From assembly GCA_036266975.1 (NCBI GenBank), contig DATAWZ010000046.1, positions 1-64,000 on the forward strand: a stretch of 64,000 nt of DNA, read 5' to 3'. The stretch comes from DATAWZ01 sp036266975. Lineage in GTDB: Bacteria; Actinomycetota; Thermoleophilia; Solirubrobacterales; Solirubrobacteraceae. Position numbers and translations under genes: made by a program. The stretch's first letter is position 1, and each line of letters opens with the position of its first letter. Shown here one piece after another: positions 19,662 through 27,821 of the stretch. The notes beneath the pieces are model-generated. The model ran no database searches. It was given only the letters and a program-made list of their open reading frames with translations, and was not told the origin of the DNA.

Positions 19662-21199
19662 CCCTGCACCCCCGCCGCGGCGAGCTCGGGGGCGGCCGGC
19701 TCGGCCGCCGGCTCGACCTGCTGCTCGTAGCGGTGGCGCACGAACGCCAGCACGCCGACCACGAGCGTGCCCGCGATGAACAGCAGCGAGAAGAAGTGCA
19801 GGTAGAAGTGCCCGCCGGCCGGGTCGTAGACGCTCGTGCGCGGCCAGGCGAGGTTGATCATCATCGCCGCGCCGTACCCGACGGCGAGGCCGTTGACGAT
19901 CGGGCCCCAGCGGCCGAGCGAGAACATCCCCGGCTCGGCGGCCCTGAGCGTCCCGCGCAGGCGGCGCACGAGCATCGGCGCGGTCACCATCAGGTAGGCG
20001 CCGTAGAGCATCACGATGCACTCGCTGGTCAGGTCGGTGAACAGCGCGGCCTGGCCGAGGTTGACGACGAGGATCAGCGCGGCGAGTATCCCGATCACCA
20101 CCGCCGGCAGGATCGGCGTGCCGGTGCGCGGGCTGACCGCGGCGAGCACGCGCCCGAACGGCAGCACGCGGTCGCGCGACATCGAGAACATCATGCGCGT
20201 GGCCGCGGTGTGGATGGCCAATGTGCACACGCATATCGCCACCGTCACGTCGCACAGGAAGATCCGCCCGACCGTGGTGCCGAGCCGGCTGGTGAGCACG
20301 TAGGGCAGACCCTGGGTGCCGAGCGTCCCGTCGGTGAGGCTCGGCGCGGCGCAGATGGCGGCGATCAGCAGCACCCCGCCGCCGAGCCCGGAGACCGCGA
20401 GCGCGCGCAGGATCGACTTCGGCGCCGTGCGCCGCGGATCGCGGGTCTCCTCCGAGAGCTCACCGGCGCTGTCGAAGCCGACCATCACGTAGGCCGCCAT
20501 CAGCGCGGAGACGATGAACAGGCCGAGGTAGCCGCCGGACGGCGCGCCGGTGCGGTGCAGGACCGCCTCGGGCCCGCGCCTGCTGTGCGCGAACAGCATG
20601 ATGATCAGCAGCGTCACCCCGATCAGCTCGCAGGTGACGCCGATCGAGTTGATCCGCGCCATCAGGCGCACGCCGAGGACGTTGATGATCGTCGTGGCGG
20701 TGATGAGGATCGAGCCGAGCAGCACGGCGTTGCTCGCGCCGCTGCTGGTGGCCAGCGACGGGTTGCCGCCGACGATCTGAAAGCCGCTCCAGATGCTCGG
20801 CATGACCACCTGCAGGGCGATCGCCGCGGCGGAGATCGTGATGATCTGCCCGACGAGCATCACCCAGCCGGCGAACCAGCCGAACGTCGCGTTGGACAGC
20901 CGGCGCGACCACTGGTAGATGCAGCCCGAGATCGGGTAGCGGGAGGCGAGCTCGGCGAAGCACAGCGCGACCATCATCTGCCCGGCGAACACGATCGGCC
21001 AGGTCCAGAAGAAGGCGGCGCCGCCGAAGGAGAACCCGAAGGCGAACAGCTGGAAGACGGTCGTGAGGATCGAGACGAACGAGAAGCCGGCGGCGAAGGA
21101 GGCGTAGCCGCCGAGCCCTCGGCGCAGGACCTGTGGGTAGCCGAAGCCGGCGAGGTCGCGGGCGTCGGCGTCGGCCGTGGCCGTCGCTGAATTGGTCAT
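19658..21199 (-). CDS. APC superfamily permease of the urea/guanidine carboxylase system
   Basis: A 513-residue polytopic membrane protein with about 12 hydrophobic segments and the amino acid-polyamine-organocation fold (for example GYASFAAGFSFVSILTTVFQ near the N-terminus and MVGFDSAGELSEETRDPRR in the middle). Permeases of this type are regularly found next to urea carboxylase; the substrate is probably guanidine, urea or an amine. ATG at 21199 is chosen; an in-frame ATG at 21211 adds four residues. A palindrome lies over the start (21193-21210), suggesting repression by the adjacent GntR protein. Confidence 0.9.
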   Translation of the reverse strand: MTNSATATADADARDLAGFGYPQVLRRGLGGYASFAAGFSFVSILTTVFQLFAFGFSFGGAAFFWTWPIVFAGQMMVALCFAELASRYPISGCIYQWSRRLSNATFGWFAGWVMLVGQIITISAAAIALQVVMPSIWSGFQIVGGNPSLATSSGASNAVLLGSILITATTIINVLGVRLMARINSIGVTCELIGVTLLIIMLFAHSRRGPEAVLHRTGAPSGGYLGLFIVSALMAAYVMVGFDSAGELSEETRDPRRTAPKSILRALAVSGLGGGVLLIAAICAAPSLTDGTLGTQGLPYVLTSRLGTTVGRIFLCDVTVAICVCTLAIHTAATRMMFSMSRDRVLPFGRVLAAVSPRTGTPILPAVVIGILAALILVVNLGQAALFTDLTSECIVMLYGAYLMVTAPMLVRRLRGTLRAAEPGMFSLGRWGPIVNGLAVGYGAAMMINLAWPRTSVYDPAGGHFYLHFFSLLFIAGTLVVGVLAFVRHRYEQQVEPAAEPAAPELAAAGVQG

Positions 21200-21210
21200 A
21201 CATAGGACCA
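21193..21210. promoter_or_regulatory. candidate GntR operator over the permease start
   Basis: The sequence TGGTCATACATAGGACCA is an imperfect palindrome of the form TGGTC-N-TA-NN-TA-N-GACCA, with 14 of 18 positions symmetric. It overlaps the ATG at 21197-21199 of the permease. Half-sites of this GGTC/GACC kind are typical for HutC/UTRA-subfamily GntR regulators, and such a regulator is the next gene upstream. Binding here would block translation initiation or promoter clearance. Assignment is by motif and context only. Confidence 0.55.
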
Positions 21211-21255
21211 TTGCGCATTCCGGTCCGCGTGTCTTCCGCCAGCGGTCCAAACCCG

Positions 21256-21267
21256 GTTGTGCACAAC
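21256..21267. promoter_or_regulatory. 12-bp perfect palindrome between GntR gene and permease
   Basis: GTTGTGCACAAC is perfectly symmetric and lies about 57 bp upstream of the permease start, in the promoter-proximal space of the operon (21200-21339). It could be a second regulator site. With only 12 bases, chance occurrence in this genome cannot be excluded. Confidence 0.3.
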
Positions 21268-21339
21268 GTCCAGGCCTGCGCCGCGAGGCTGGGCCGCCCG
21301 CCGCGACCCGGGCCCATCTCCCCGAGCAACAGTACGCCG

Positions 21340-22122
21340 CTACTGCGCGCGGCGTACCAGCGACAGCCGCACCACGCTGTCGTCGACGTTCACTCGCGAG
21401 ACCGCCACGCGCTCATGGCCCTCTCCGTACAACGTCTCCAGCAACTCGATGTAGGGCATCCCGGGCGCGAGCGGGAGCCCCGCCCCGTCGTCGCCGGCCA
21501 CGCGCGGGATGATCTCCGACGCCGCGTACTGGACCGCCGGCGAGGCGACGCGGCGCAGCAGCTCGAAGGTCGAGTCGGCGTGGCGGACCTCGTCGGGCGG
21601 CACGAGCAGCCGGTGCACGGGCACGACGTCGAGGATCGCGATCACCGGGACCCCGCCCGCCCGCAGCAGGCGCTGCACCATCAAGCACGGCTCGCCCGGC
21701 TTCAGGCCGAGCGCGGCCGCCCCCTCGGGGTCCTCGGAGGCGGGCGCGACCCGGCTGCGCTGCAGGTCGACTGACGCACGGTGGCCGCACTGCTCGATCA
21801 GCTCGGTGAACGGCACCAGCCGGTTCAGCCGCATCGACGCGCGCAGCAGGTGCTGGTTGATCCAGGTGCCGCGGCCGCGGGCGCGCGAGATCAGCCCGAC
21901 CTCCTGGAGCGCCTGGAGCGCCGAGCGGACGGTCGTGCGGCTCACGCCGAGGCGCACGGCGAGCTCCTCCTCGGGGGGCAGGCGCCCCCCAGGGAAGGCG
22001 CCGGCGCGGATCGCCGAGAGCAGCGCCTCACGGGCACGGCTGCTGACCGGACGATTCTCGAGCGGCTGCAGCACACGGACATCGTATGCCGGCGGCGGAC
22101 CGAACCGCGGCGCATCCGTCAC
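21340..22122 (-). CDS. GntR family transcriptional regulator, HutC/UTRA type
   Basis: A 260-residue protein. Residues about 24-92 are a GntR winged helix (RLPPEEELAVRLGVSRTTVR and LISRARGRGTWI). Residues about 115-255 form a UTRA ligand-sensing domain (GEPCLMVQRLLRAGGVPV). It sits directly upstream of, and codirectional with, the permease-DUF1989-carboxylase-hydrolase operon, with a 140-bp gap containing two palindromes. The likely role is ligand-responsive repression of that operon. The GTG start at 22122 gives a 260-residue product of usual size. Confidence 0.92.
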   Translation of the reverse strand: MTDAPRFGPPPAYDVRVLQPLENRPVSSRAREALLSAIRAGAFPGGRLPPEEELAVRLGVSRTTVRSALQALQEVGLISRARGRGTWINQHLLRASMRLNRLVPFTELIEQCGHRASVDLQRSRVAPASEDPEGAAALGLKPGEPCLMVQRLLRAGGVPVIAILDVVPVHRLLVPPDEVRHADSTFELLRRVASPAVQYAASEIIPRVAGDDGAGLPLAPGMPYIELLETLYGEGHERVAVSRVNVDDSVVRLSLVRRAQ

Positions 22123-22618
22123 GTTCGGCGATCACCTGGCGCCCCAGACGGTCGCGTGTCGGTACTGACGCCCGCCGCCGCGACGATCCACGCCGGCCGA
22201 GATCTCAGCCCGGCGAGCGGTGGGGACCCGCCCAGTCTCAGGTGAGCACGACATGATCGGCGCGCGGCTGAGGCGTTCGAGGAGCGCCCCACGAGGGGGC
22301 ACAGCCAAACGACGCCAGGACGCGGCACCGCAGGCGTGGCAGCCTGTGCCCCCGAAGTGGGGTAAGCCACGTCGAGGTCCCAGGACAGCCGGATGACTCG
22401 CGCGCGGCCCGTTCGAGCCAGGCCGGCCGCACGCGCGAGCGCGCGCCGCTCACTCGGACGACTCGGCAGGCAACGATTCCGTCGGGGGCCCTCGAGCGCC
22501 GTGTCGAGGCGAAGGGTGTGCGGCGCCGCGCTGCTCGACTCGTATGGCCACGTGGCGATCGTCCGCGCCGGCCGACCCGTGCCTCCTGACGGGCGTCTGG
22601 TGTCGGCGGGATCGACCG
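22123..22618. other. non-coding interval with short inverted repeats
   Basis: Nearly 500 bp between the GntR start and the end of the first secreted-protein gene. No ORF here has a convincing product. It contains an inverted repeat at 22287-22304 and 22344-22362 and several short palindromic stretches. It presumably holds the GntR promoter at its left end; no clear -35/-10 pair could be picked out. Confidence 0.4.
22287..22362. repeat. inverted repeat with CCCCAC...GGGGGCACAG arms
   Basis: The left arm (22287-22304) CCCCACGAGGGGGCACAG pairs with the right arm (22344-22362) CTGTGCCCCCGAAGTGGGG, whose reverse complement is CCCCACTTCGGGGGCACAG. Each arm can itself fold as a small CCCC/GGGG hairpin. 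A third copy (CCCCATTCGGGGCACAG) lies inside purU at about 27987-28003. This looks like a dispersed short palindromic repeat. A terminator role for one of the flanking genes is possible but no U-tract follows. Confidence 0.5.
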
Positions 22619-24727
22619 TCAGCGGCGGGCGAGGAACGACCTGCCCGCGTGCAGGGTGATCGTGCGCCGCGTGGCGAAGTCCCTGACCGCGACCACGCCG
22701 CGCTGCACGGTCGTGAACGTCCCGTCGCAGCGATCCTCGATCGTGAAGCTCGTCCCCCGCACCGTCGCCGCGCCGTACTTCCCCTTGGTCGCGAACTGAC
22801 CGTGGGCGCTCGCCTTCAGCAGGTCCACGACCGACTTGCTCAGGTGCTTGGCACCGGCGGCGATGCTCGCCTTGCCGGTCGCCACGCACCTGTTCGCGTA
22901 CGACGGCGCGCCCGGGAACGATCCCTCCAACAGGCCGAGGTTGGTCAGCCCCTTCTGCTTGCGGGTCTGGGTGAGCACGCCGAACAGCCCGCCGCCGAAG
23001 TCGCCGCTGTACGTCTTGTGCTTCGCGGTCGACGCGGTGATCATCGCGAGCGTCCCCTGGCGCGCGTCGATCTGCGAGCCGACCGGGATCTGCCGGGCCT
23101 CGGTGAGCGGCGTGAAGCCCCGGCCCTTGACCAGCGGACCGGCGAACAGCGCGAACAGCCCGCTCGGCTGGAAGTCCTCGAGCGAGGCGCCGTGGGGCAG
23201 CTTGATCAGGACGGTCCCCGACACCGGCTCGACGTTGACCGCCTTGCCGAGCACCGGCGGCGGAGGCGGCGGGTCGGACGGCGTCTTGAACGTCTGGTCG
23301 GAACCGTAGCTCGTCCCCAGCGCGTTCTTCGCCACCACGCGCAGGTGATAGGTGCTGTTGGGCAGCAGGCCGGTCAAGGGCGCCGTCACCGTCTGCGGCG
23401 AGGTCCCCGCCGCGATCGTCTGCGCGGCGGTCGTCTGCCCGTACGCGGTCGTGAGCCCGTACTGGAACTCGACCGTCGTCGCCAGCCCGTTCGGATTCAC
23501 CGAGGCCGACGCCGTCGCCCCGGTCGTACTCGTCACCGTCGGCGCCGAGGTCGTCGCCGTCGGAGCGGTCGGGGTCGCTTGGGTCGGCGGCGGCGGCGTC
23601 GGGATCGGCACCGTGCCTTCGTAGGTCGCGGTGACCGAGCTGGGCAGGTAGTTGATCTGGAACTGCTCCTCGGTGGTCGCGCTGCACGGGTAGGCGAGGA
23701 TCGCGCCGTTGGCGGCGTTGCCGAACTGCCCCGTCACCGAGCCCGTGGTGGTGACGATCTGATCGGCCTGTCCCACCGTGAGCGCCGCGCACGCGGTTGC
23801 GCCGCCCACCGGCGCGAGCAGCAGCTGGGCGCCGCCGAGGTCGACCGTCCCCGTCGCGCTCAGCTGCGTGAAGTCGATGTTGGCAGTCGTGCCCGAGCCG
23901 GCCTCGAACATGACCAGCTCGGTGCCCGAGTCGAGCGTCACCCCGCCGTCGACGTCCAGGCCGCCGGTCGGGGCCTCGGGCTCCCCGATCAGCAGCTCGG
24001 CGCCGGTCGCCGTGAGCGGACCGATGCTCGCCGCGCTGACCCCGGTTTGGGCGGCGTACAGCGAGACGTCGCTGACCGCGACCGGATTGCCGTCGCTCCC
24101 GTTGAGATCGTCGCCGGCATCGAGCGCCACCAGGCCGTTCTCGATCGAGGACGAGCCGGCGTCGGCGGAGGACGCGCCGGTGATGTCGACCGGCCCCACG
24201 TCGGAGCTCGCACCGAACTCGATGACCCCGTTCGAGCCCAGGGACGCGTTGAGGCTGAGGCCCTGGGAGTTGTTGCTGAAGCCGCCGTCCACGTCGAGGT
24301 CGCTGTCGGTGATCGTCCAGGTCTGGTTGCCGTCGAGGTCGAGCGGAGTCGCGATGACCGCGGCCGCGGATCCGGTCGCGCTGATGCCCGGGGAGCCCAG
24401 CCCCAGGGAGTTCGAGCCGTCGGTCCCGATCACGTAGCTGGACCCGGTGAAGTTCAGGAAGTCCACGCCGAGGTCGGCGAGGTTCATCTCGGTGTCCGTA
24501 CAGGTATCGCACGACCCGCTCAACGCCGGGAAGTTCAGGGTGTTGCCGGTGCCCGACGGGTCCGTGGGGCTCCAATTGTCCGAGGAGGACCAGCCGGGGA
24601 TGCTGTCGGCGCCGGTCCACGTGTAGGTCCCGGCGAACGCCGCCGGCACGCCGAGCGCCAAGCCGCACACGACCAGCGCGAGCACGGTCGCGGCCCGGCG
24701 CCCTACACCCCCAGCCCCCAGCCCCAT
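22619..24727 (-). CDS. secreted beta-rich surface protein with FN3 domain, paralogue 1
   Basis: A 702-residue protein. The signal peptide spans about residues 1-32 (VLALVVCGLALGVPAAFAG). The next ~350 residues are Gly/Asp/Ser-rich beta-repeat sequence beginning TYTWTGADSIPGW and SDNWS, as in beta-helix and autotransporter-like proteins. A Pro/Thr linker (about 372-395) precedes a fibronectin type III domain (about 397-480; TTAYGQTTAAQTI, LLPNSTYHLRVVAKN). The C-terminal ~215 residues (VNVEPVSGTVLIKLPHG, ARQIPVGSQIDARQGTLAM) resemble a FecR-like domain. It is paralogous to the 25135-27342 product. It is probably exported and cell-surface associated; its function is unknown. Confidence 0.85.
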   Translation of the reverse strand: MGLGAGGVGRRAATVLALVVCGLALGVPAAFAGTYTWTGADSIPGWSSSDNWSPTDPSGTGNTLNFPALSGSCDTCTDTEMNLADLGVDFLNFTGSSYVIGTDGSNSLGLGSPGISATGSAAAVIATPLDLDGNQTWTITDSDLDVDGGFSNNSQGLSLNASLGSNGVIEFGASSDVGPVDITGASSADAGSSSIENGLVALDAGDDLNGSDGNPVAVSDVSLYAAQTGVSAASIGPLTATGAELLIGEPEAPTGGLDVDGGVTLDSGTELVMFEAGSGTTANIDFTQLSATGTVDLGGAQLLLAPVGGATACAALTVGQADQIVTTTGSVTGQFGNAANGAILAYPCSATTEEQFQINYLPSSVTATYEGTVPIPTPPPPTQATPTAPTATTSAPTVTSTTGATASASVNPNGLATTVEFQYGLTTAYGQTTAAQTIAAGTSPQTVTAPLTGLLPNSTYHLRVVAKNALGTSYGSDQTFKTPSDPPPPPPVLGKAVNVEPVSGTVLIKLPHGASLEDFQPSGLFALFAGPLVKGRGFTPLTEARQIPVGSQIDARQGTLAMITASTAKHKTYSGDFGGGLFGVLTQTRKQKGLTNLGLLEGSFPGAPSYANRCVATGKASIAAGAKHLSKSVVDLLKASAHGQFATKGKYGAATVRGTSFTIEDRCDGTFTTVQRGVVAVRDFATRRTITLHAGRSFLARR

Positions 24728-24771
24728 GAACGGAGAACCTAGCGCGCGCGGGGCAGGCGGTCAACCGCCTA

Positions 24772-24865
24772 CCTCGCGTGCTCGGGCAAGCGCGGCAGGC
24801 CGTCGTCGGGGATCGGCTCCGGGGGCACCCCGTAGGCGGTGAACCGGAGCTTGGACGGTCGCTGC
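24772..24865 (-). pseudogene. duplicated 3' fragment of a GFA-family gene
   Basis: Minus-strand translation gives RFTAYGVPPEPIPDDGLPRL followed by PEHAR and a stop, matching the last ~28 residues of the intact GFA gene at 27384-27791 (FTAYAAPWEPIPDDGLPRF). It lies exactly 41 bp upstream of the first secreted-protein gene, as the intact GFA gene does for the second. Homology fades beyond about 24865, where a recD-like piece begins. It is a by-product of segmental duplication, not a functional gene. Confidence 0.75.
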
Positions 24866-24874
24866 GGATCGACG

Positions 24875-25122
24875 CCGGCGTGCAGGACGTCGAGACCGTG
24901 TCCGCGATCACCGTCCACAAGAGCCAGGGCTCGCAGTTCGCGACGACCGCGGTCGTGCTGCCCGAGCCGGGCCCGCGGATCCTCACCCGCGAGCTGCTCC
25001 ACACGGCGATCAACCGCGCCGGCAGCTGATCCTCCCCGGGACCGAGGACGCGCTGCTGGCGCGATCTCCCGGCCGATCGCGGGCGGGCGTCGGACTGCGC
25101 GGGCGCCTCGCGGGCCGCTGAG
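24875..25122 (+). pseudogene. recD: degenerate copy of the recD 3' end
   Basis: From about 24880 the sequence closely follows the intact recD from about 12498 to its stop at 12741. The translation VQDVETVSAITVHKSQGSQF then ATTAVVLPEPGPRILTREL parallels RecD motifs. A small deletion at about 25015 causes a stop (25027-25029); the shifted frame then continues with LILPGTEDALLA-like sequence to a TGA at about 25120-25122, where recD also ends. It lacks the ATPase core. It probably arose by duplication and rearrangement. Confidence 0.8.
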
Positions 25123-25134
25123 CCCGCGACCGGA

Positions 25135-27342
25135 TCAGCCCTTGGCCTTCTTGGCCTTCTTGGCCTTCTTGGCCTTCTCGGCCGTGGCCAGGAGGGACTT
25201 GCCCGCGTGCAGGGTGACCGTGCGCCGCGTGACGAAGTCCTTGACCGCGACCACACCGCGCTTCACGGTCGTGAGCGTCCCGTCGCAGCGGTCCTGGAAG
25301 GTGAAGCTCGTCCCCCGCACCGTCGCGGCGCTGTACTTGCCCCTGGTCTGGAACTGCCCGTGGGCGCTGACCTTCAGCAGGTCGACGACCGACTTGCTCA
25401 GCGGCCTGGCCTTGGCGATGCTCGCCCTGCCGGCCGCCGTGCACGTGTTGGCGTAGGACGGCGCCCCCGGGAAGGAGCCCTCGAGCAACCTCAGGTTGGT
25501 CAGCCCCTTCTGCTTGCGGGTCTGGGTGAGCACGCTGAACAGCCCGCCGCCGAAGTCGCCGGTGTACCTCTTGTGCTTGGCGGTCGACGCGGTGATCATC
25601 GCCAGCGTCCCCTCGCGCGCGTCGACCTGCGAGCCGACCGGGATCTGCCGCGCCTCGGTCAGCGGCATGAAGCCCCGGCCCTTGACCAGCGGACCGGCGA
25701 ACCGCCCGAACAGCCCGGTCGCCGAGGGCTGGAAGTCCTCCAGCGTGGCACCGTGGGGCAGCTTGATCAGGACCGTGCCCGACACCGGCTCGACGTTGAC
25801 CGACCTGCCCAGCACCGGCGGCCGAGGCGGCGGATCGGACCGCGTCTTGAACGTCTGATCGGCACCGTAGGTCGTTCCGACCGCGTTCTGCGCCACCACG
25901 CGCAGGTGGTAGGTGCTGTTCGGCAGCAGCCCGGCGAGCGACGCGGTCACCGCCTGGGGCGTGGTGCCCGAGCCGATCGCCTGCGGCGTGGTCTGCTGCC
26001 CGTAGGCCGTGGTCAACCCGTACTGGAAGAACACGTTGGTGGGCGACCCGTCGGGGTTCACCCGCGCCGATGCCGTCGCGCCCGTCGTGCTCGTGACCGT
26101 CGGTGGTGTGGGCGTCGCCGCCGGAGCGGTCGGGCTCGGCGGCGTCGGGGACGAGGTGGTCGTCTGGGGCGGGGCAGTCGTCGGGGGCGGGGTAGTCGTC
26201 GGGATCGGTACGGTGCCTTCGTACGTCGCGGTGACCGAGCTGGGCAGGTAGTTGATCTGGAACTGCTCCTCGGAGGTCGCGCTGCACGGGAAGGCGAGGG
26301 TGGCGCCGTTGGCGGCGTTGCCGAACTCCCCCGTCACCGAGCCGGCGCTGGTCGTGATGATCGGATCGGCCTGTCCTACGGTGAGCGTGGCGCATCCGGA
26401 CCCGCTGCCTTGCGGCGCCAAGGCCAGCTCGCCGCCGAGGGTGACGGTGTCGCTCGCCTGCAGCTGCGTGAAGTCGACATCGGGGGTCGTCCCGGCGCCG
26501 GCCTCGAACATGACCAGCTCGTTGGCCGAGTCGAGCGTCACCCCGCCGGCGACGTCCAGGCCGCCGGTCGGGCTCTCGGGCTGCCCGATCAGCAACTCGT
26601 CGCCGTCCGCCGTCAGCGGCCCGACACTCGCCGCGTTGCCCCCGCTGTCGGCGGCGTGCAGCGAGAGGTCGCTGACCGTGACCGGATTGGTGTCGGTGGC
26701 GCCGTCCGCGTTGAGCTCGACGCCGGGATCGAGCAGCACCAGGCCGTTCCCGATCGAGGCCGAGCCGGTGTCGCTCGAGGACGCGCCGACGAGGTCGACC
26801 GGCCCCACATCGGAGGCCGCACCGAAGTCGATGATCCCGTCTGAGCCGAGTGTCGCGTCGAGGTCCTCGTCGGTGGAGTTGCTGAAGCCGCCGTCCAGGT
26901 CGATGTCGCTGCCGGTGATCGTCCAGTTCTGGTTGTCCGCGAGCTGCAGGGGAGCCTGCACGACTGCCGTGGAGCCGGTCGCGCTGATACCCGGAGAGCC
27001 CAGCCCCAGGCTGGCCTCGCCGTCGGGTTCGATCGTGTAGCCGGACCCGGTGAAGTCGAGCATGTCGGCGGTGAGACCGGGGATGTCCATCTCGGTCGTG
27101 TAGCAAGTGGTGCACGACGCGCTCAACGTCGGGAAGATGAGCGTGTTGCCGATTCCCGACGGGGGTCCGCTGCCGCCCCAGTTGGCCGCGGACGACCAGT
27201 CCGGGATGGTGTCCGTGTTGGTGCCGCTCCACGTGTAGGTCGCGGCGAACGCCGCCGCCACGCCGAGCCCCAGGCCGCACACGGCCGACACCAGCCCAAT
27301 CGCGGTCCGCCGACCAAGACCGCCAGCCCCTGGTCTTCGCAT
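25135..27342 (-). CDS. secreted beta-rich surface protein with FN3 domain and KAK-repeat tail, paralogue 2
   Basis: A 735-residue protein of the same architecture as the 22619-24727 product: signal peptide (about 1-33, ending AAAFA), Gly/Asp-rich beta region starting TYTWSGTN, a Thr/Pro linker, one FN3 domain, and a FecR-like C-terminal domain (VNVEPVSGTVLIKLPHG). It differs by ending in a Lys/Ala tail (AEKAKKAKKAKKAKG) encoded by a 9-bp tandem repeat. A basic tail could bind anionic cell-wall polymers; this is inference. The FN3 and C-terminal parts look much more conserved between the paralogues than the N-terminal beta region. Confidence 0.85.
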   Translation of the reverse strand: MRRPGAGGLGRRTAIGLVSAVCGLGLGVAAAFAATYTWSGTNTDTIPDWSSAANWGGSGPPSGIGNTLIFPTLSASCTTCYTTEMDIPGLTADMLDFTGSGYTIEPDGEASLGLGSPGISATGSTAVVQAPLQLADNQNWTITGSDIDLDGGFSNSTDEDLDATLGSDGIIDFGAASDVGPVDLVGASSSDTGSASIGNGLVLLDPGVELNADGATDTNPVTVSDLSLHAADSGGNAASVGPLTADGDELLIGQPESPTGGLDVAGGVTLDSANELVMFEAGAGTTPDVDFTQLQASDTVTLGGELALAPQGSGSGCATLTVGQADPIITTSAGSVTGEFGNAANGATLAFPCSATSEEQFQINYLPSSVTATYEGTVPIPTTTPPPTTAPPQTTTSSPTPPSPTAPAATPTPPTVTSTTGATASARVNPDGSPTNVFFQYGLTTAYGQQTTPQAIGSGTTPQAVTASLAGLLPNSTYHLRVVAQNAVGTTYGADQTFKTRSDPPPRPPVLGRSVNVEPVSGTVLIKLPHGATLEDFQPSATGLFGRFAGPLVKGRGFMPLTEARQIPVGSQVDAREGTLAMITASTAKHKRYTGDFGGGLFSVLTQTRKQKGLTNLRLLEGSFPGAPSYANTCTAAGRASIAKARPLSKSVVDLLKVSAHGQFQTRGKYSAATVRGTSFTFQDRCDGTLTTVKRGVVAVKDFVTRRTVTLHAGKSLLATAEKAKKAKKAKKAKG
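25141..25180. repeat. 9-bp tandem repeat encoding the KAK tail
   Basis: Four near-perfect units of CTTGGCCTT with a degenerate fifth. On the minus strand they encode Lys-Ala-Lys triplets at the C-terminus of the second secreted protein. Being a multiple of three, the copy number can change without a frameshift, so tail length may vary between strains. The first paralogue lacks the repeat. Confidence 0.8.
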
Positions 27343-27383
27343 GAGCGGGAAGCTAGCGCGCGCGGGACGGCCGGGTCAACGCC

Positions 27384-27791
27384 TTAGGTCAGCCGCTCGG
27401 GGAAGCGCGGCAGGCCGTCGTCGGGGATCGGCTCCCACGGCGCCGCGTACGCCGTGAACTGGCGCCTGGAGGGGCGCACGCCCGGGTCGCCGACGAGCAC
27501 GCCCAGGCGCACGCCGCCGCGCTCGGGATGCCGCGGGTCGCGGCTGAACAGGCTCGAGCCGCAGCGGCCGCAGAAGACCTTCTCCCACCCGTCGGGCGGG
27601 CTCCACGCGCGCAGCAGCTCCTCGCCGGCGTCGATCCGCAGCGACCCCGGCTCGAGCCGCCCGTTGGCCGAAGCCGCGGTTCCCGTGCGCCGCTGGCAGC
27701 GGGTGCAGTGGCAGTAGCTCGCGTCGAGCAGGGGCGCGGTGATCGTGAAGCGCACCCCGCCGCAGTTGCAGTGACCGGTCAGCTCGCCCAT
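27384..27791 (-). CDS. GFA family (glutathione-dependent formaldehyde-activating-like) zinc protein
   Basis: A 135-residue protein with the GFA (Mss4-like) fold signature: HCNCGGVRF near residues 7-15, CHCTRCQRRTG near 27-37, and VFCGRCGSSLFSR near 71-83. The paired cysteines bind zinc. Family members are annotated as formaldehyde-activating enzymes but most have no proven activity. ATG at 27791 gives the expected start. It is divergent from purU with 30 bp between starts (18 bp if purU starts at 27810). Its 3' end was duplicated at 24772-24865. Confidence 0.85.
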   Translation of the reverse strand: MGELTGHCNCGGVRFTITAPLLDASYCHCTRCQRRTGTAASANGRLEPGSLRIDAGEELLRAWSPPDGWEKVFCGRCGSSLFSRDPRHPERGGVRLGVLVGDPGVRPSRRQFTAYAAPWEPIPDDGLPRFPERLT

Positions 27792-27821
27792 CGCTCCCGG
27801 GATCGTACGATGTGCCGCTCG

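Noticed and set aside
22123..22618. Hairpins as a riboswitch or CRISPR-like array
   Set aside because: Only two facing arms with no regular spacing or repeated spacer pattern, and no match to a riboswitch consensus I know.
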